NCBI RefSeq assembly: GCF_021646685.1
Contig: NZ_JAKJHW010000001.1
Location: 372,001-436,000, forward strand
DNA: 64,000 nucleotides
Direction: 5' to 3'
From: Pseudalkalibacillus salsuginis
GTDB lineage: Bacteria > Bacillota > Bacilli > Bacillales > Fictibacillaceae
Part shown: positions 1 to 8,287 of the stretch, one piece after another
Numbering within the stretch: position 1 is the stretch's first letter
Layout: every line of letters begins with the position of its first letter
Made by a program: the position numbers and the translations under genes
The notes under the pieces: generated by a model
What the model was told of the DNA's origin: nothing
The model's database searches: none
The model's input: the letters and a program-made list of their open reading frames with translations, nothing else

Positions 1-279
1 AATTCCTACCAATGATGAAATAGCAAACGTCTTCCCGATCTGTTTATAACCTGAAAACATGAATGGAAGATTCAATACGATCACAAGGATAGCAAAATTA
101 AGGGGAGTGATATAATCCAAAATCAAGGAAATTCCGATTATCCCTCCATCGATGATTTGATTTGGTATCAGAAACAGCTCAATCGAGGCTGCTGCAAGAC
201 CGGCTCCTAAAATAATCATCGTGAATCGGTAAATCAGATGTGGAATACTTTCTTTTTTATGTTGTTTAATTGGTTCCAT
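1..279 (-). CDS. yqfU: YitT-family membrane protein, N-terminal part only (cut by window edge)
   Basis: The first 93 codons of a minus-strand gene, reading off the left edge of the window. The start is ATG at 277-279, preceded by a good ribosome binding site (GAGGAG). The visible protein has a basic N-terminus, a first hydrophobic helix (about residues 18-38), the short motif IPNQIIDGG, then two more hydrophobic segments and a GYKQIGKTF stretch, all typical of the YitT/DUF161 family of multi-spanning membrane proteins. The position beside yqfT and nfo matches B. subtilis yqfU. The function of this family is not established. The C-terminal DUF2179 domain expected for the family would lie outside the window. 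Confidence 0.8.
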   Translation of the reverse strand, partial: MEPIKQHKKESIPHLIYRFTMIILGAGLAAASIELFLIPNQIIDGGIIGISLILDYITPLNFAILVIVLNLPFMFSGYKQIGKTFAISSLVGI

Positions 280-339
280 TGGTCACTCCTCAAAAAATCT
301 TTTTCTTTGTATTACATGAAATAATTATAGCATGATTAC

Positions 340-367
340 TTGAAACTCCTGAAATTTTCGCTATAAT
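340..367 (+). promoter_or_regulatory. Sigma-A-type promoter of the purine permease gene
   Basis: TTGAAA at 340-345 and a perfect TATAAT at 362-367 are separated by 16 bp. About 60 bases of leader follow before the permease start. I looked for a purine riboswitch in this leader, because B. subtilis pbuG has one, and saw none. Confidence 0.6.
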
Positions 368-431
368 TAACAATCGTGGCATATGTTCTGCCATGGGTGG
401 GAGAGGGATCATTTTAGAAAGAAAGGTTATG

Positions 432-1706
432 ATGAAACAACTTATTGAAAATTGGTTCCGATTGGCTGATCACGGCACAACGATACAGAAGGAACTGATA
501 GCGGGGATCACCTCATTTTTTACGATAAGTTATATCATTATCGTCAATCCGTTAATCCTGGCTGATGCCGGCATCCCATACTATGGCGCTTTAATGGCAA
601 CCATCCTAGTCAGTATCATTTCTTGTATTTTCATTGGAATTTACGGAAATGCACCAATCATATTATCTCCTGGCATGGGCGTTAATGCTTTTTTCACCTA
701 TACGATTGTTCAAGGTATGGGATTGACATGGCAAGAAGGACTTGGAGCAGTAATGATGGCGGGAGTACTATTTTGTATTGCAGCTTTCACACCGATCAAA
801 TCGTTATTGTCTCGTTCTGTACCAGAATCCCTAAAGCATGGAATTACGGTAGGCATCGGTTTGTTCCTCGCATTCATCGGCTTACAGAAAGCTGGTATTG
901 TAGAAAAGAGTCCGGATACGTTCGTTAAACTTGGGGATTTGAGCGAACCATCAACATTGTTGGCTCTTGCAGGGTTCTTGATTTGTTTGACATTGTTTGT
1001 GAAAAAGGTAAAGGGAGGTTTCATCCTCTCAGTCATTTTCATCACATTGGTGGCTCATTTCTTTGATCTTACACCTGTACCGAAAGAAACAAGTCAAGAA
1101 TCAGCACTGATTCTTTTCAGTTCTGATTTATCCGGTTGGATGGAAACAGAATTCTGGATTGCCTCATTTTCGTTGGCACTCATATTGATTGTTGAAAATA
1201 TGGGATTGTTACACGGAATGCTTCCAGATACATCCAAATTCGATCGATCCTTCCAATCAAGTGCTTTTTCCAGTGTATTATCTGGATTTTTCGGGACAAG
1301 TCCTACAATTTCAACAGCTGAAAGTGCTTCAGGTATTGCTGAAGGCGGACGGACAGGGTTGACAGCGGTCATAGCCGGCTTGTTATTTATACTTTCCATA
1401 TTCACCATTCCAGTCCTTACAGGCATACCTGATGCGGCAATTGCTCCGATACTGATTATCATAGGCGGAGTAATGATGCAATCGATCCGACATATTCCTC
1501 TTGATGATTTTACGGAAAGTTTTCCGGCATTCATGATCATCGCATTGATTCCGTTAACTTATAGCATCGTTGATGGACTTGCCTTCGGATTCATCGTCTA
1601 CCCAATCATCAAAATGGCGGTTGGACAATTTAAACAGGTTCCGAGGACCATGTACGTGATGGCATCATTGTTTATCTTGAATTTTGTATTCCACTTTTAT
1701 ATGTAA
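432..1706 (+). CDS. AzgA-type purine (guanine/hypoxanthine) permease, NCS2 superfamily
   Basis: A 424-residue polytopic membrane protein of the AzgA (PbuG/PbuO) branch of nucleobase transporters, expected to import hypoxanthine, guanine or adenine with protons. Family features seen: the early stretch ELIAGITSFFTISYIIIVNP, the conserved SPGMGVNAFF motif, an SESASG-like TAESASGIAEGGRTGL segment near residue 290, and about twelve hydrophobic helices. The start is chosen at the second of two adjacent ATGs because GAAAGG lies five bases upstream; an ATG at 393 has no ribosome binding site. It is a single-gene unit convergent with the kinase gene. The substrate cannot be told from sequence alone. 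Confidence 0.88.
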   Translation: MKQLIENWFRLADHGTTIQKELIAGITSFFTISYIIIVNPLILADAGIPYYGALMATILVSIISCIFIGIYGNAPIILSPGMGVNAFFTYTIVQGMGLTWQEGLGAVMMAGVLFCIAAFTPIKSLLSRSVPESLKHGITVGIGLFLAFIGLQKAGIVEKSPDTFVKLGDLSEPSTLLALAGFLICLTLFVKKVKGGFILSVIFITLVAHFFDLTPVPKETSQESALILFSSDLSGWMETEFWIASFSLALILIVENMGLLHGMLPDTSKFDRSFQSSAFSSVLSGFFGTSPTISTAESASGIAEGGRTGLTAVIAGLLFILSIFTIPVLTGIPDAAIAPILIIIGGVMMQSIRHIPLDDFTESFPAFMIIALIPLTYSIVDGLAFGFIVYPIIKMAVGQFKQVPRTMYVMASLFILNFVFHFYM

Positions 1707-1710
1707 TGAC

Positions 1711-1880
1711 AAGAAAAGCGGAATCGCCCTGTTTAGCCACAAAGGTCACTGGAAGTCCGACGAGGAGGCTCGAACCAAACAGTTCGGTTCTGCGTGGGTA
1801 ACACTTTGACCTGAATCAATGTGTCGGCCGCCGCAGGAGGTCTGAAGTGAGCCAAGTGGTTGGGCGATGAAGCTGGACAT
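1711..1880 (+). repeat. Dispersed ~170-bp structured repeat, copy 1 (full length)
   Basis: Shares long near-identical blocks with 31591-31762, 36670-36820 and 44721-44836. Landmarks are AAGAAAAGCGGAA, CACTGGAAGTCCGACGAGG, CGAACCAAACAGTTCGGTTC, CAATGTGTCGGCCGCCGCAG and CCAAGTGGTTGGGCG, ending at GGACAT. The ends can pair (TCGCCC at 1724-1729 with GGGCGA near 1862-1867) and an internal GAACC/GGTTC hairpin is present. No coding sequence is evident. A 17-bp repeat of its first bases follows immediately. Confidence 0.9.
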
Positions 1881-1881
1881 C

Positions 1882-1898
1882 AAGAAAAGCGGAATCGC
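1882..1898 (+). repeat. 17-bp fragment of the dispersed repeat, tandem to copy 1
   Basis: Identical to the first 17 bases of copy 1 (AAGAAAAGCGGAATCGC), starting one base after that copy ends. It is either the remnant of a second tandem insertion or a target-side duplication. Confidence 0.7.
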
Positions 1899-1930
1899 TG
1901 ACTGAGTGTTTAACACACTTATCTAACGAT

Positions 1931-1962
1931 AAAAGAACAGCTGACATTTCAGCTGTTCTTTT
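1931..1962. terminator. Bidirectional terminator between permease and kinase genes
   Basis: A perfect 14-bp stem, AAAAGAACAGCTGA / TCAGCTGTTCTTTT, with a 4-base loop. A/T runs on both sides serve both convergent genes. Its right arm encodes the last codons and stop of the kinase gene. Confidence 0.85.
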
Positions 1963-3364
1963 CTGATAAAAAAGGCAAACGGAATCTTATCGTCGTTCCC
2001 TCACCAAGTTTACTGATGATATTAAATGTACCACCATGTTCTTCAATGATTTTTTTACATAAAGGGATGCCGATACCATTCCCTTTTTCTTTCGTAGTGA
2101 AGAAAGGTTTCCCGAGCTGCTCAAGCACACTTTTCTCCATCCCTGGTCCTTGGTCTTTAAAAGTGATTTCATAATGATGGCTCGTTGCTTTTCCTTGCAA
2201 ATGGATTCGACGGTTCGTCTGTTTCACATTGTATGCTTCTATGGAATTTCTGAGTAGATTCAAAACGACCTGTTTAATCATTGATTCATTGACCATTGTA
2301 TAGACGTCAACCTCTTCCACATCCCATTCAAACAAGAGATTATGTAACAAACATTCTGACTGGATGATGTGGATCAGTGATTTAATGATAAGATCTGGCC
2401 TCTGCTTCTGCTTCTGCATTTTCCGTCTTGAAACAGACAAGAAGTCTTCGATGATTTCATTCATACGGGCCAATTCTGATAACACGGTATCATAATACTT
2501 GCTGAAATCTTTCGTTACTGCTGATAATTGGATAAATCCTTGGATCACCGACAACGGATTGCGTAATTCATGAGCTACCCCTGCTGCAAGATGAGATACA
2601 GATTCCATTTGCTTTTTGTACATCAATAGATTTTCGAAACGTTGTTGATGTGATCGATCATATAACACAAAACGGATGCTTTCATCAGAATCAAAATACA
2701 TCCCTTTCACCTGAAATAAACAATCATCCTCGTAATAAAAGCGTTCATTTACAATCTTCGTGTTCCGTATTTCCCTGGTCATTTGACGCATTTGTGACAA
2801 TAAGGGATGATCATAGTCCAATTGGAGGAGGTTTTGTCCGATCAACTGATTGACACATTCCAAATCGACAAACAATTTCATGCGTTCATTGCAACAATCA
2901 ATCTTATTTTCTGATGTGATTGTCAAGATACCGATCTCTAATTCGCGAAACATGAATTTGCGGAATTCATACTCTTTTTCATATTTTTCTTTATAACCGT
3001 GATCGTCCGCTTCATCTGCCTTCGACTCTCCGAGTACTTTTCCAAGAAGGACAATTTCATCTTCGATCATTTTCCCAAGATACTTGATTGTAATCTTCTC
3101 CTCATTTAAATAATGGTTGAAAGTCATTTTAGAAGCATTCTTTGGGGTGAGCTTTTCAATGAAACTAAAAACGGCTGGTTTGTCTTCTTTTAAGAATAAA
3201 TCATAGAAATTTGTTTGTCTTTCACTCAAAATCGACTCTTGAGCTATCCTATTGGATTCTATGATCGAGCCATTCGGCTTGATTAATAAATAGATATCGT
3301 CCGTTAGATCATTCATAATATGTTGAAAGGCTGCAAAAGTGTTGTCAGATTGACAATATTGCAT
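1949..3364 (-). CDS. Orphan PAS-domain sensor histidine kinase, soluble
   Basis: A 471-residue kinase without membrane segments. Two PAS-like regions (about residues 10-110 and 135-240) precede a HisKA dimerisation helix with phospho-acceptor His265 in HELRNPLSVIQGF, then a HATPase_c domain: N-box around Asn373 (NLLRNSIEAY), G1 DQGPGM, F-box PFFTTKEKGNGIG and G2 GEGTTI. No response regulator lies nearby, and the build resembles the phosphorelay kinases (KinA/KinE type) that feed Spo0F in Bacillus. That assignment is inference; the signal is unknown. Start ATG with GGGGGCG upstream. B. subtilis has no kinase at this place as far as I recall, so it may be lineage-specific. Confidence 0.85.
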   Translation of the reverse strand: MQYCQSDNTFAAFQHIMNDLTDDIYLLIKPNGSIIESNRIAQESILSERQTNFYDLFLKEDKPAVFSFIEKLTPKNASKMTFNHYLNEEKITIKYLGKMIEDEIVLLGKVLGESKADEADDHGYKEKYEKEYEFRKFMFRELEIGILTITSENKIDCCNERMKLFVDLECVNQLIGQNLLQLDYDHPLLSQMRQMTREIRNTKIVNERFYYEDDCLFQVKGMYFDSDESIRFVLYDRSHQQRFENLLMYKKQMESVSHLAAGVAHELRNPLSVIQGFIQLSAVTKDFSKYYDTVLSELARMNEIIEDFLSVSRRKMQKQKQRPDLIIKSLIHIIQSECLLHNLLFEWDVEEVDVYTMVNESMIKQVVLNLLRNSIEAYNVKQTNRRIHLQGKATSHHYEITFKDQGPGMEKSVLEQLGKPFFTTKEKGNGIGIPLCKKIIEEHGGTFNIISKLGEGTTIRFRLPFLSEKNS

Positions 3365-3572
3365 AGCACGCCCCCGATTATAATTGACATAGTATATTTA
3401 TTATACTAAATAACCCTTACAATACCTAGTGCCACAACTAATAAATCCCTAGACATATATCGGCAAAAACCAACATATCCAATCCTAAAGTTCATCCTTT
3501 ATGCTTTGTTTTCATACAAGCACATAAATTCCGCCCACCTCATACATTATGCAAAGAGGAGGGGAACGGGGG

Positions 3573-3830
3573 ATGAATCCTTTTCTACAACAAATGATCA
3601 ACCACAAACTCAATAATCTGTCCGCTGAAGAACTGACTGCGCTGGCCTCACAATACAATATCCAATTGACGGATACTCAAGCAGTGCAGATCATCCGTAT
3701 TCTTAGGAAAGAAAAAATTGACGTTGCAGATCTTCAACAAAGAGAACGGATCATCAAACAAATCGAAGCTGTTGTTGGTCCACACACTGCCCAAACCGTC
3801 AAAGTAATGTTTCAGTCGATCATCCGATGA
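3573..3830 (+). CDS. yqfT: DUF2624 family protein YqfT
   Basis: An 85-residue, mostly helical protein starting MNPFLQQMINHKLNNLS and containing repeated Q/I/R heptad-like stretches. It matches the YqfT (DUF2624) family both in sequence style and in its position next to nfo and yqfU. The start at 3573 is chosen because GAGGAGG lies about ten bases upstream; an ATG at 3549 has no ribosome binding site. The family occurs in spore formers and has no established function. It is a single-gene unit, convergent with nfo, sharing the hairpin at 3848-3920. Confidence 0.75.
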   Translation: MNPFLQQMINHKLNNLSAEELTALASQYNIQLTDTQAVQIIRILRKEKIDVADLQQRERIIKQIEAVVGPHTAQTVKVMFQSIIR

Positions 3831-3847
3831 ACATATGGTAATCAAAA

Positions 3848-3920
3848 AGCTGACCCCTCTAACGTCTGGCACCTCCTTTCTGAAAGGGGATGGCCTAGGC
3901 ATACCTCTGTAGGGTCAGCT
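3848..3920 (-). terminator. Long hairpin terminator of nfo (family with the cccA terminator)
   Basis: The outer stem is AGCTGACCC/GGGTCAGCT, and an inner stem is built from GGCACCTCCTTTC and GAAAGGGGATGGCC. On the minus strand it is followed by TTTTT, so it ends the nfo transcript. It shares the motif GTCTGNCACCTCC and the outer TGAC/GTCA arms with 10220-10285. Confidence 0.75.
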
Positions 3921-3963
3921 CTTGTTTATAGTCGAATGGTAATGAAGTTTGAAATGATTATCC

Positions 3964-4863
3964 TTATGCTTGTACGATTTTTTCTAATAATTGGTCATCG
4001 TATGTTTTTCCACGAAGCATATCGATTTCAAATTTATATGGAGGTTTCTTATTTTTCTTGTCCCCATTGATTGCTACATAAGGGGTTTCAAGTATTTTTG
4101 GTATATCCTCCAGCTGCGGATGGTGCACGACATAATTCAATGTATTGAATCCTATTTTTCCAAATCCGATATTTTCATGTCGATCCTTGCAAGCACCGCA
4201 TTCATTCTTGCTATCATTGATATGAAGTACTTTTAATCGATCGAGCCCGATAATTTTATCGAACTCATTCAATACACCATCAAAATCATTGATCAAATCA
4301 TAACCGGCATCATGTGTATGACATGTATCAAAACATACTGAGAGCTTTTCATTGTGGGTGACACCATCTATGATCGCAGCAAGTTCTTCAAACCTTCTAC
4401 CGCATTCAGATCCTTTCCCTGCCATAGTCTCTAATGCAATTTGAACATTTTGTTCAGGGGTGATGACTTCATTCAACCCTTCAATGATTTTTTGGATACC
4501 TGCTTCTGCACCTGCACCTACATGAGCTCCAGGATGGAGAACGATTTGTTTTGCCCCGATCGCTTCTGTTCTCTCAATTTCCGATCTTAAGAAGTCCACC
4601 CCTAATCGGAATGTCTGTGGTTTGGATGTATTCCCGATGTTGATGATATAAGGGGCATGAACGACAATCTCCTCGATTCCGTTCTCTTTCATATGAGCGA
4701 CGCCATTCTCGATATTGAGTTCTTCAATGGCTTTACGGCGTGTGTTTTGGGGAGCGCCGGTATAAATCATGAAGGTGTTTCCTCCATATGAAACCGCTTC
4801 TTCACTTGCACCTAACAACATCTTTTTCCCACTCATGGAAACATGAGATCCTAATTTAAGCAT
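3964..4863 (-). CDS. nfo: Endonuclease IV (AP endonuclease)
   Basis: A 299-residue TIM-barrel AP endonuclease of the Nfo family, which cuts 5' of abasic sites in base excision repair using a trinuclear zinc centre. Visible zinc-ligand motifs include the N-terminal GSHVSM, VLHPGAH near residue 110, [11 protein letters not shown], the [13 protein letters not shown] block near residue 175-190 and [20 protein letters not shown]. Length and N/C termini fit the family (B. subtilis YqfS, present in spores). ATG start with an AGAGGGGG ribosome binding site. It lies 15 bases downstream of cshB and is probably cotranscribed with it. Confidence 0.97.
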   Translation of the reverse strand: MLKLGSHVSMSGKKMLLGASEEAVSYGGNTFMIYTGAPQNTRRKAIEELNIENGVAHMKENGIEEIVVHAPYIINIGNTSKPQTFRLGVDFLRSEIERTEAIGAKQIVLHPGAHVGAGAEAGIQKIIEGLNEVITPEQNVQIALETMAGKGSECGRRFEELAAIIDGVTHNEKLSVCFDTCHTHDAGYDLINDFDGVLNEFDKIIGLDRLKVLHINDSKNECGACKDRHENIGFGKIGFNTLNYVVHHPQLEDIPKILETPYVAINGDKKNKKPPYKFEIDMLRGKTYDDQLLEKIVQA

Positions 4864-4878
4864 TATAAATTTCCCCCT

Positions 4879-6153
4879 CTATTTATTTCTTTTACGGTTA
4901 TACTGTTTCTTTTTCTCTTGAAACTTTTTCTTATAACCTGGTTTGACTTGTTTGGGCTTCGGCATGGTGAACTCATTAGGATCCTTCGCTTTCTTTCTTG
5001 GTCGTGAACGTTGGACATTCACATTCGCCCATTCCCCATCTTTAAGATCCTTATGCTCGAAGGAAATCCCTTTCTTTTCAAGCTTTTCGATTTTATCAAT
5101 TTCATCACGTCCATATAAAACAGCTGCAATACCACTCATCCCAGCACGCCCCGTGCGGCCAGACCGATGGATATAGTAATCGAGGTCGGTTGGAATTTGA
5201 TAATGGATGATATGGCTTATCCCCTTTATATCGATCCCTCTAGCTGCCAAGTCGGTTGCGACGAGATATTGGCATTCAGCATCCGCCACACGTTTCATGA
5301 CATGCTTCCGTGTACGTGGAGGGAGGTCCCCATGAAGCCGATCGACATTCAAACCTTCTTGAATCATGGCATCTGCCACCTCATCGGCATCCTTTTTTGT
5401 ATTCGTAAAAACGATGGCCAAATATGGATTGAATTTTTTTGCAATATCAATCGTCAATTGGATTCGATCACGGTGTCTTATAGGAACCGCAATATGTTCG
5501 ATTTCGGCAGGTGAGGTTTCTTCAGGTTTAACATGAATATGTTTAGGGTTATTCATATATTTGCGTAAAAATGGGTTTAGATTTTCAGGGATGGTTGCTG
5601 AAAACACCATCATTTGCAAGTTATGTGCCATTCTCGAAGCAATCTGGTCGACATCCTCGATAAAGCCCATATCAAGCATTTGATCAGCTTCATCGACTAC
5701 AAGCATATCAGCATTGAAAATCGATATCCCCTCTTCAACGACAAGATCCTTGATACGGCCAGGTGTACCTACGATCAAGTGTGGTTCATTCTTCAATTGA
5801 TCGACCATACGTTTCCGGTCTGTACCGCCTACCACGGTCTTAACGGTAATAGGAGAATCTTCAACCAGTTTAACGGCTTCGTTGTATACTTGTCTCGCAA
5901 GCTCCCTTGTTGGTGCTGTAATGACAGCCTGTACTTTCTGGGTTTCAGGGTTGATTTTTTCTAAAATCGGCAGCAAGAAGGCAAGCGTCTTGCCTGATCC
6001 AGTCTGTGACTGACCAATGACATCATTTCCTTTGATGATGCTTGGGATGAGACGTTCCTGAATTTCAGTTGGTCTTTGAAAGTTCTGCTTTCTTAATGCC
6101 TCAAATAAAAACGGTTTTAATTGGAATCGTTGTTCAAACACATTATTTTTCAT
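4879..6153 (-). CDS. cshB: DEAD-box ATP-dependent RNA helicase CshB
   Basis: A 424-residue DEAD-box helicase. Motifs in order: Q motif RPTEIQ, Walker A SQTGSGKT, PTRELA, VDEAD, FSATIP, then in the second RecA domain FTNTKKDADEV, ATDLAARGID and HRSGRTGRAG. The C-terminal 50 residues are Lys/Arg-rich (KKKFQEKKKQYNRKRNK), usual for CshB-type RNA chaperones acting in cold adaptation, RNA decay or ribosome assembly. The start is placed at the ATG of MKNNVFEQ, with AAGG upstream; an in-frame GTG four codons earlier is possible. Followed by nfo. Confidence 0.95.
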   Translation of the reverse strand: MKNNVFEQRFQLKPFLFEALRKQNFQRPTEIQERLIPSIIKGNDVIGQSQTGSGKTLAFLLPILEKINPETQKVQAVITAPTRELARQVYNEAVKLVEDSPITVKTVVGGTDRKRMVDQLKNEPHLIVGTPGRIKDLVVEEGISIFNADMLVVDEADQMLDMGFIEDVDQIASRMAHNLQMMVFSATIPENLNPFLRKYMNNPKHIHVKPEETSPAEIEHIAVPIRHRDRIQLTIDIAKKFNPYLAIVFTNTKKDADEVADAMIQEGLNVDRLHGDLPPRTRKHVMKRVADAECQYLVATDLAARGIDIKGISHIIHYQIPTDLDYYIHRSGRTGRAGMSGIAAVLYGRDEIDKIEKLEKKGISFEHKDLKDGEWANVNVQRSRPRKKAKDPNEFTMPKPKQVKPGYKKKFQEKKKQYNRKRNK

Positions 6154-6345
6154 TTCTTTTATCACCTTCAGATGTATTTCCCACTTTAAGTATTATAGAG
6201 GATAGAAGAAAAAATCTCCATGTTTTTGGGGATATACCCAATCTTTTGTTGGATGGACACCATTCATACGAATTTCGCATATCTTGTTTATCAGAATAAC
6301 CACTTTTCTGTAATGTTATCGAGAGTAGGAGAAAGGAGCATCTTT

Positions 6346-6918
6346 ATGTACCGTATGCCTCCAGGATATGGACCCTATGGTATTGGGCTAATGTCGCCAT
6401 TCGGACAGATGATGCCATTTAGAGGGGGATTTCCCGCTGCACGATCAGCCGGCTTTTTGACTCGGTTTCTTTCGCCCAATCCGAGCGGTGGACTCAATCT
6501 CGTAGGTATGGTTGAAAATGTACAAAAAGTGATGAAAATGGCTGATACTGTTCGGCCGTTGATCCAGCAATATGGTCCTATGGTGAAGAATATACCATCT
6601 ATGCTTGAATTATTAAAAGAATACAAGAATTATTCTTCTGATTCTAATTCGACAGAGGAAAAAAAAGATGACAAAAAAGAAGAGATAAAAAATGCCGATG
6701 ACAAAAAGACAAAATCGTCTCCCGTTGTGAAAAAGAAGAAATCTTCAACCACTGAGGAGAAAAAAACTTCATCGAGCGCTAAAAAAACTTCTGCACCAGT
6801 CAGCAGCAAGAAATCTTCCAAGAAACCGACCAAGAAAAAATCCATTCCAAAGGTGGCTCATGTCAAACCTGCACCCCAACCCATTAAACGCGATTCGGTT
6901 CCTAAACTCTATATATAG
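6346..6918 (+). CDS. yqfQ: YqfQ-like (VrrA-type) protein with Lys/Ser-rich tail
   Basis: A 190-residue protein. The first 35 residues are rich in Pro, Gly, Met and Tyr (MYRMPPGYGPYGIG), followed by a short conserved helical core (residues 40-100, with FLSPNPSGGLNLVGMVENVQ) and a low-complexity tail of Lys, Ser and Thr. This plan fits YqfQ/VrrA of Bacillus, annotated there as a possible spore coat or repeat-containing protein; the function is unproven. The ATG at 6346 is preceded by GAAAGGAG with ideal spacing. It lies upstream of ispH in the same orientation. Confidence 0.72.
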   Translation: MYRMPPGYGPYGIGLMSPFGQMMPFRGGFPAARSAGFLTRFLSPNPSGGLNLVGMVENVQKVMKMADTVRPLIQQYGPMVKNIPSMLELLKEYKNYSSDSNSTEEKKDDKKEEIKNADDKKTKSSPVVKKKKSSTTEEKKTSSSAKKTSAPVSSKKSSKKPTKKKSIPKVAHVKPAPQPIKRDSVPKLYI

Positions 6919-6999
6919 ACGATATACATTTGTCAACGGTATCGGTCCTCCTTTATAATAAAGCGAGAAGTGTTTGTAACTAAAGGAGGACCTTTTCCT

Positions 7000-7947
7000 A
7001 TGAAGGTAATCAAAGTCTCACCTCGCGGCTATTGTTATGGTGTTGTCGATGCGATGGTCATTGCAAGACATGCTGCGAATGATCCTAAAATACCCAGACC
7101 AATCTACATTCTTGGTATGATTGTTCATAATAAACATGTGACCGATGCCTTTGAAGAAGAAGGGATCATCACTCTTGATGGTCCTAATCGTCTGGAAATA
7201 TTGAAACAAGTCGATCAAGGCACTGTCATCTTTACAGCCCACGGTGTATCCCCGGAGGTCAGACGGGTTGCTCGTGAAAAAGGGCTGCATACGATTGATG
7301 CGACTTGCCCAGATGTGACTGTCACACATGACCTGATCAAAGAGAAGAAAGAAGAAGGGTATCACGTAGCCTATATTGGAAAGAAAGGCCATCCCGAACC
7401 TGAAGGGGCAATAGGGATAGCTCCAGATATCGTTCATTTGATCGAAAATGAAGATGATGTCAAAAGACTCGACATTACAGCGGATAAAATCTTGATAACC
7501 AATCAGACGACAATGAGTCAATGGGATGTCCAACATCTCATTGAAATGATTCAAGAAAAATACCCCCAAGCTGAGGTCCACGAGGAAATCTGCAAGGCAA
7601 CCCAGGTCAGACAGGAAGCAGTTGCCGTACAAGCAGTTGAAGCGGATTTGCTTCTCGTGGTCGGGGATCCTCGTAGTAATAACTCCAACCGCCTAGCACA
7701 GGTTTCTTGGGAAATTGCAGGAACCCCATCACACAGGATTGCAGATGTGACGGAAATCAAACTCGAGTGGTTGGAAAATGTTGATACGGTTGCTGTGACA
7801 GCTGGTGCATCTACTCCGACGCCAATTACAAAAGAAGTCATCATGTTCCTTGACCAGTATAACCCGGAAGATGAGTCTACCTGGATGAGAGAACGAAAGG
7901 TGAAATCAAGCAAAATCCTGCCTAAAGTTAAAGTAGCTAAGAAATAA
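7000..7947 (+). CDS. ispH: 4-hydroxy-3-methylbut-2-enyl diphosphate reductase
   Basis: A 315-residue [4Fe-4S] enzyme for the last step of the MEP isoprenoid pathway, making IPP and DMAPP. The three cluster cysteines are seen in PRGYCYG (N-terminus), [11 protein letters not shown] (about residue 103) and [11 protein letters not shown] (about residue 203). Substrate-binding motifs [13 protein letters not shown] and [10 protein letters not shown] are intact. The ATG at 7000 has GGAGGACC upstream. B. subtilis YqfP is the same protein at the same locus. It ends with its own terminator. Confidence 0.98.
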   Translation: MKVIKVSPRGYCYGVVDAMVIARHAANDPKIPRPIYILGMIVHNKHVTDAFEEEGIITLDGPNRLEILKQVDQGTVIFTAHGVSPEVRRVAREKGLHTIDATCPDVTVTHDLIKEKKEEGYHVAYIGKKGHPEPEGAIGIAPDIVHLIENEDDVKRLDITADKILITNQTTMSQWDVQHLIEMIQEKYPQAEVHEEICKATQVRQEAVAVQAVEADLLLVVGDPRSNNSNRLAQVSWEIAGTPSHRIADVTEIKLEWLENVDTVAVTAGASTPTPITKEVIMFLDQYNPEDESTWMRERKVKSSKILPKVKVAKK

Positions 7948-7952
7948 CATTG

Positions 7953-7982
7953 AAAGGACTGCCATTTTGGGCAGTCCTTTTT
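7953..7982 (+). terminator. ispH terminator
   Basis: Stem AAAGGACTGCC / GGCAGTCCTTT with a 6-base loop and a T run, 6 bases after the ispH stop. Confidence 0.9.
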
Positions 7983-8147
7983 GTATATGGGCTTTTTCAC
8001 AGTTTTTAGTTAAGATGTACCACGTTTTTCGATTTTTGACGAGCTAGCGAAGTCAAATCCCTCTTCCACTCAAACTTTTAAGACTTAACCAGTCTACAGA
8101 GACAATTTTTCTGTTAAAGACCGCCTGGGGATGGCCAATCAGTTCAT

Positions 8148-8264
8148 TTATCCCTACAACTCAGGAACAAAACGCAACAAAATCAAAATTATCCCTACAA
8201 CTCAAAAGTTATCTCGACAACTCAAATTTTTTCTCTACAACTTTAAAATTATCTCGACAAATGG
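8148..8264 (+). repeat. Degenerate tandem repeat with 20-bp period
   Basis: Units begin at 8148, 8189, 8209, 8229 and 8249. The last four are exactly 20 bp apart; the first gap is 41 bp, room for one decayed unit. Consensus TTATCYCKACAACTCAAAAT. The block lies in the 340-bp convergent gap between ispH and the Nif3-family gene and contains no reading frame of note. Function unknown. Confidence 0.8.
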
Positions 8265-8287
8265 AAAAATCTTCACGTATTAGCTAC

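Noticed and set aside
280-431. Purine riboswitch before the permease gene
   Set aside because: The conserved three-way-junction motifs of the guanine riboswitch are not present in the 150-bp leader.
8148-8264. The 20-bp-period repeat as a CRISPR array
   Set aside because: There are no distinct spacers, the unit is degenerate, the period is too short and no cas genes are present.
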